A stretch of 64,000 nucleotides of DNA from Paenibacillus stellifer (GTDB taxonomy: Bacteria > Bacillota > Bacilli > Paenibacillales > Paenibacillaceae): the NCBI RefSeq assembly GCF_000758685.1, contig NZ_CP009286.1, forward strand, positions 4,680,501 through 4,744,500, in the 5' to 3' direction. The notes beneath the pieces are model-generated. The model saw only the letters and a program-made list of their open reading frames with translations, was not told where the DNA came from and ran no database searches. How positions within the stretch are numbered: the stretch's first letter is position 1; every line of letters starts with the position of its first letter. The position numbers and the translations under genes were made by a program. Of this stretch, positions 63,884 to 64,000 are shown piece after piece.

Positions 63884-64000
63884 CCCGTATCTCTCCCTTA
63901 CCGATTCCGTTCTAGCAATCTACTAGTCAGGATAACCGGTTTGAGAGATTTTATACGGGGAATCAGATCCAGCAGACAGGACTACTCAGCCAGCCCGTTC

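Overview
The window looks like chromosomal DNA of a Paenibacillus-type, endospore-forming Firmicute. Evidence: two small acid-soluble spore proteins (an alpha/beta-type SASP at 3164 and SspI at 58434), sporulation genes ylbJ, lytH and yunB, YycC, YutD and YwmB, a tryptophan T-box, a G+C-rich composition with frequent Arg/Gly/Ala codons, TTG/GTG starts, S-layer-homology domains, copper-amine-oxidase-like stalk domains and many separately regulated carbohydrate genes. No rRNA, tRNA, CRISPR array, prophage or intact insertion sequence was seen.

Layout. 0-8 kb: small membrane protein, trpS under a T-box, an aldose-epimerase-family gene, a SASP, an unrecognised gene, an M3 oligopeptidase, yycC plus a zinc-ribbon-like gene, a DUF2225 protein and a truncated globin. 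8-20 kb: a 31-residue membrane ORF, ylbJ, NAD kinase, two exported stalk-domain proteins (one an S41 protease), then yutD, lipA, lytH, an esterase, a DinB-fold protein and yunB (the yutD-lipA-lytH-yunB grouping recalls Bacillus). 20-29 kb: TVP38 membrane protein with a structured leader, guanine deaminase, the opuA glycine-betaine operon with a divergent GbsR regulator, an ElaA acetyltransferase with a guanylate-kinase-like protein, and a TauE exporter divergent from an HTH-PBP sensor. 29-34 kb: uronate catabolism (kduI, DeoR regulator, kduD) divergent from an unrecognised 556-residue protein. 34-40 kb: J-domain-like membrane protein, small membrane protein, an A+T-rich AraC/EamA pair that looks acquired, and a GH1 beta-glucosidase divergent from its LacI regulator. 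40-56 kb: a c-di-GMP-I riboswitch in front of a 1087-residue secreted glycosidase-like protein, a heterodimeric ABC exporter, a collapsed REC-GGDEF gene, a beta-lactamase-like SLH surface protein, and a MacB-type ABC transporter divergent from a two-component system whose response regulator is broken at a run of 11 G. 56-64 kb: TrmH-type methyltransferase, Ktr potassium subunit, sspI, prfC, zwf and ywmB.

The most noteworthy points are the c-di-GMP riboswitch controlling a modular secreted enzyme, the homopolymer in the response regulator (a possible on/off switch or a read error), the collapsed diguanylate cyclase, in-frame 15-residue repeats in an ABC exporter, 31-bp tandem repeats between the opuA stop codon and its terminator, and a structured leader with two tiny ORFs before the TVP38 gene. 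All functional calls come from reading motifs by eye; no database search was run.
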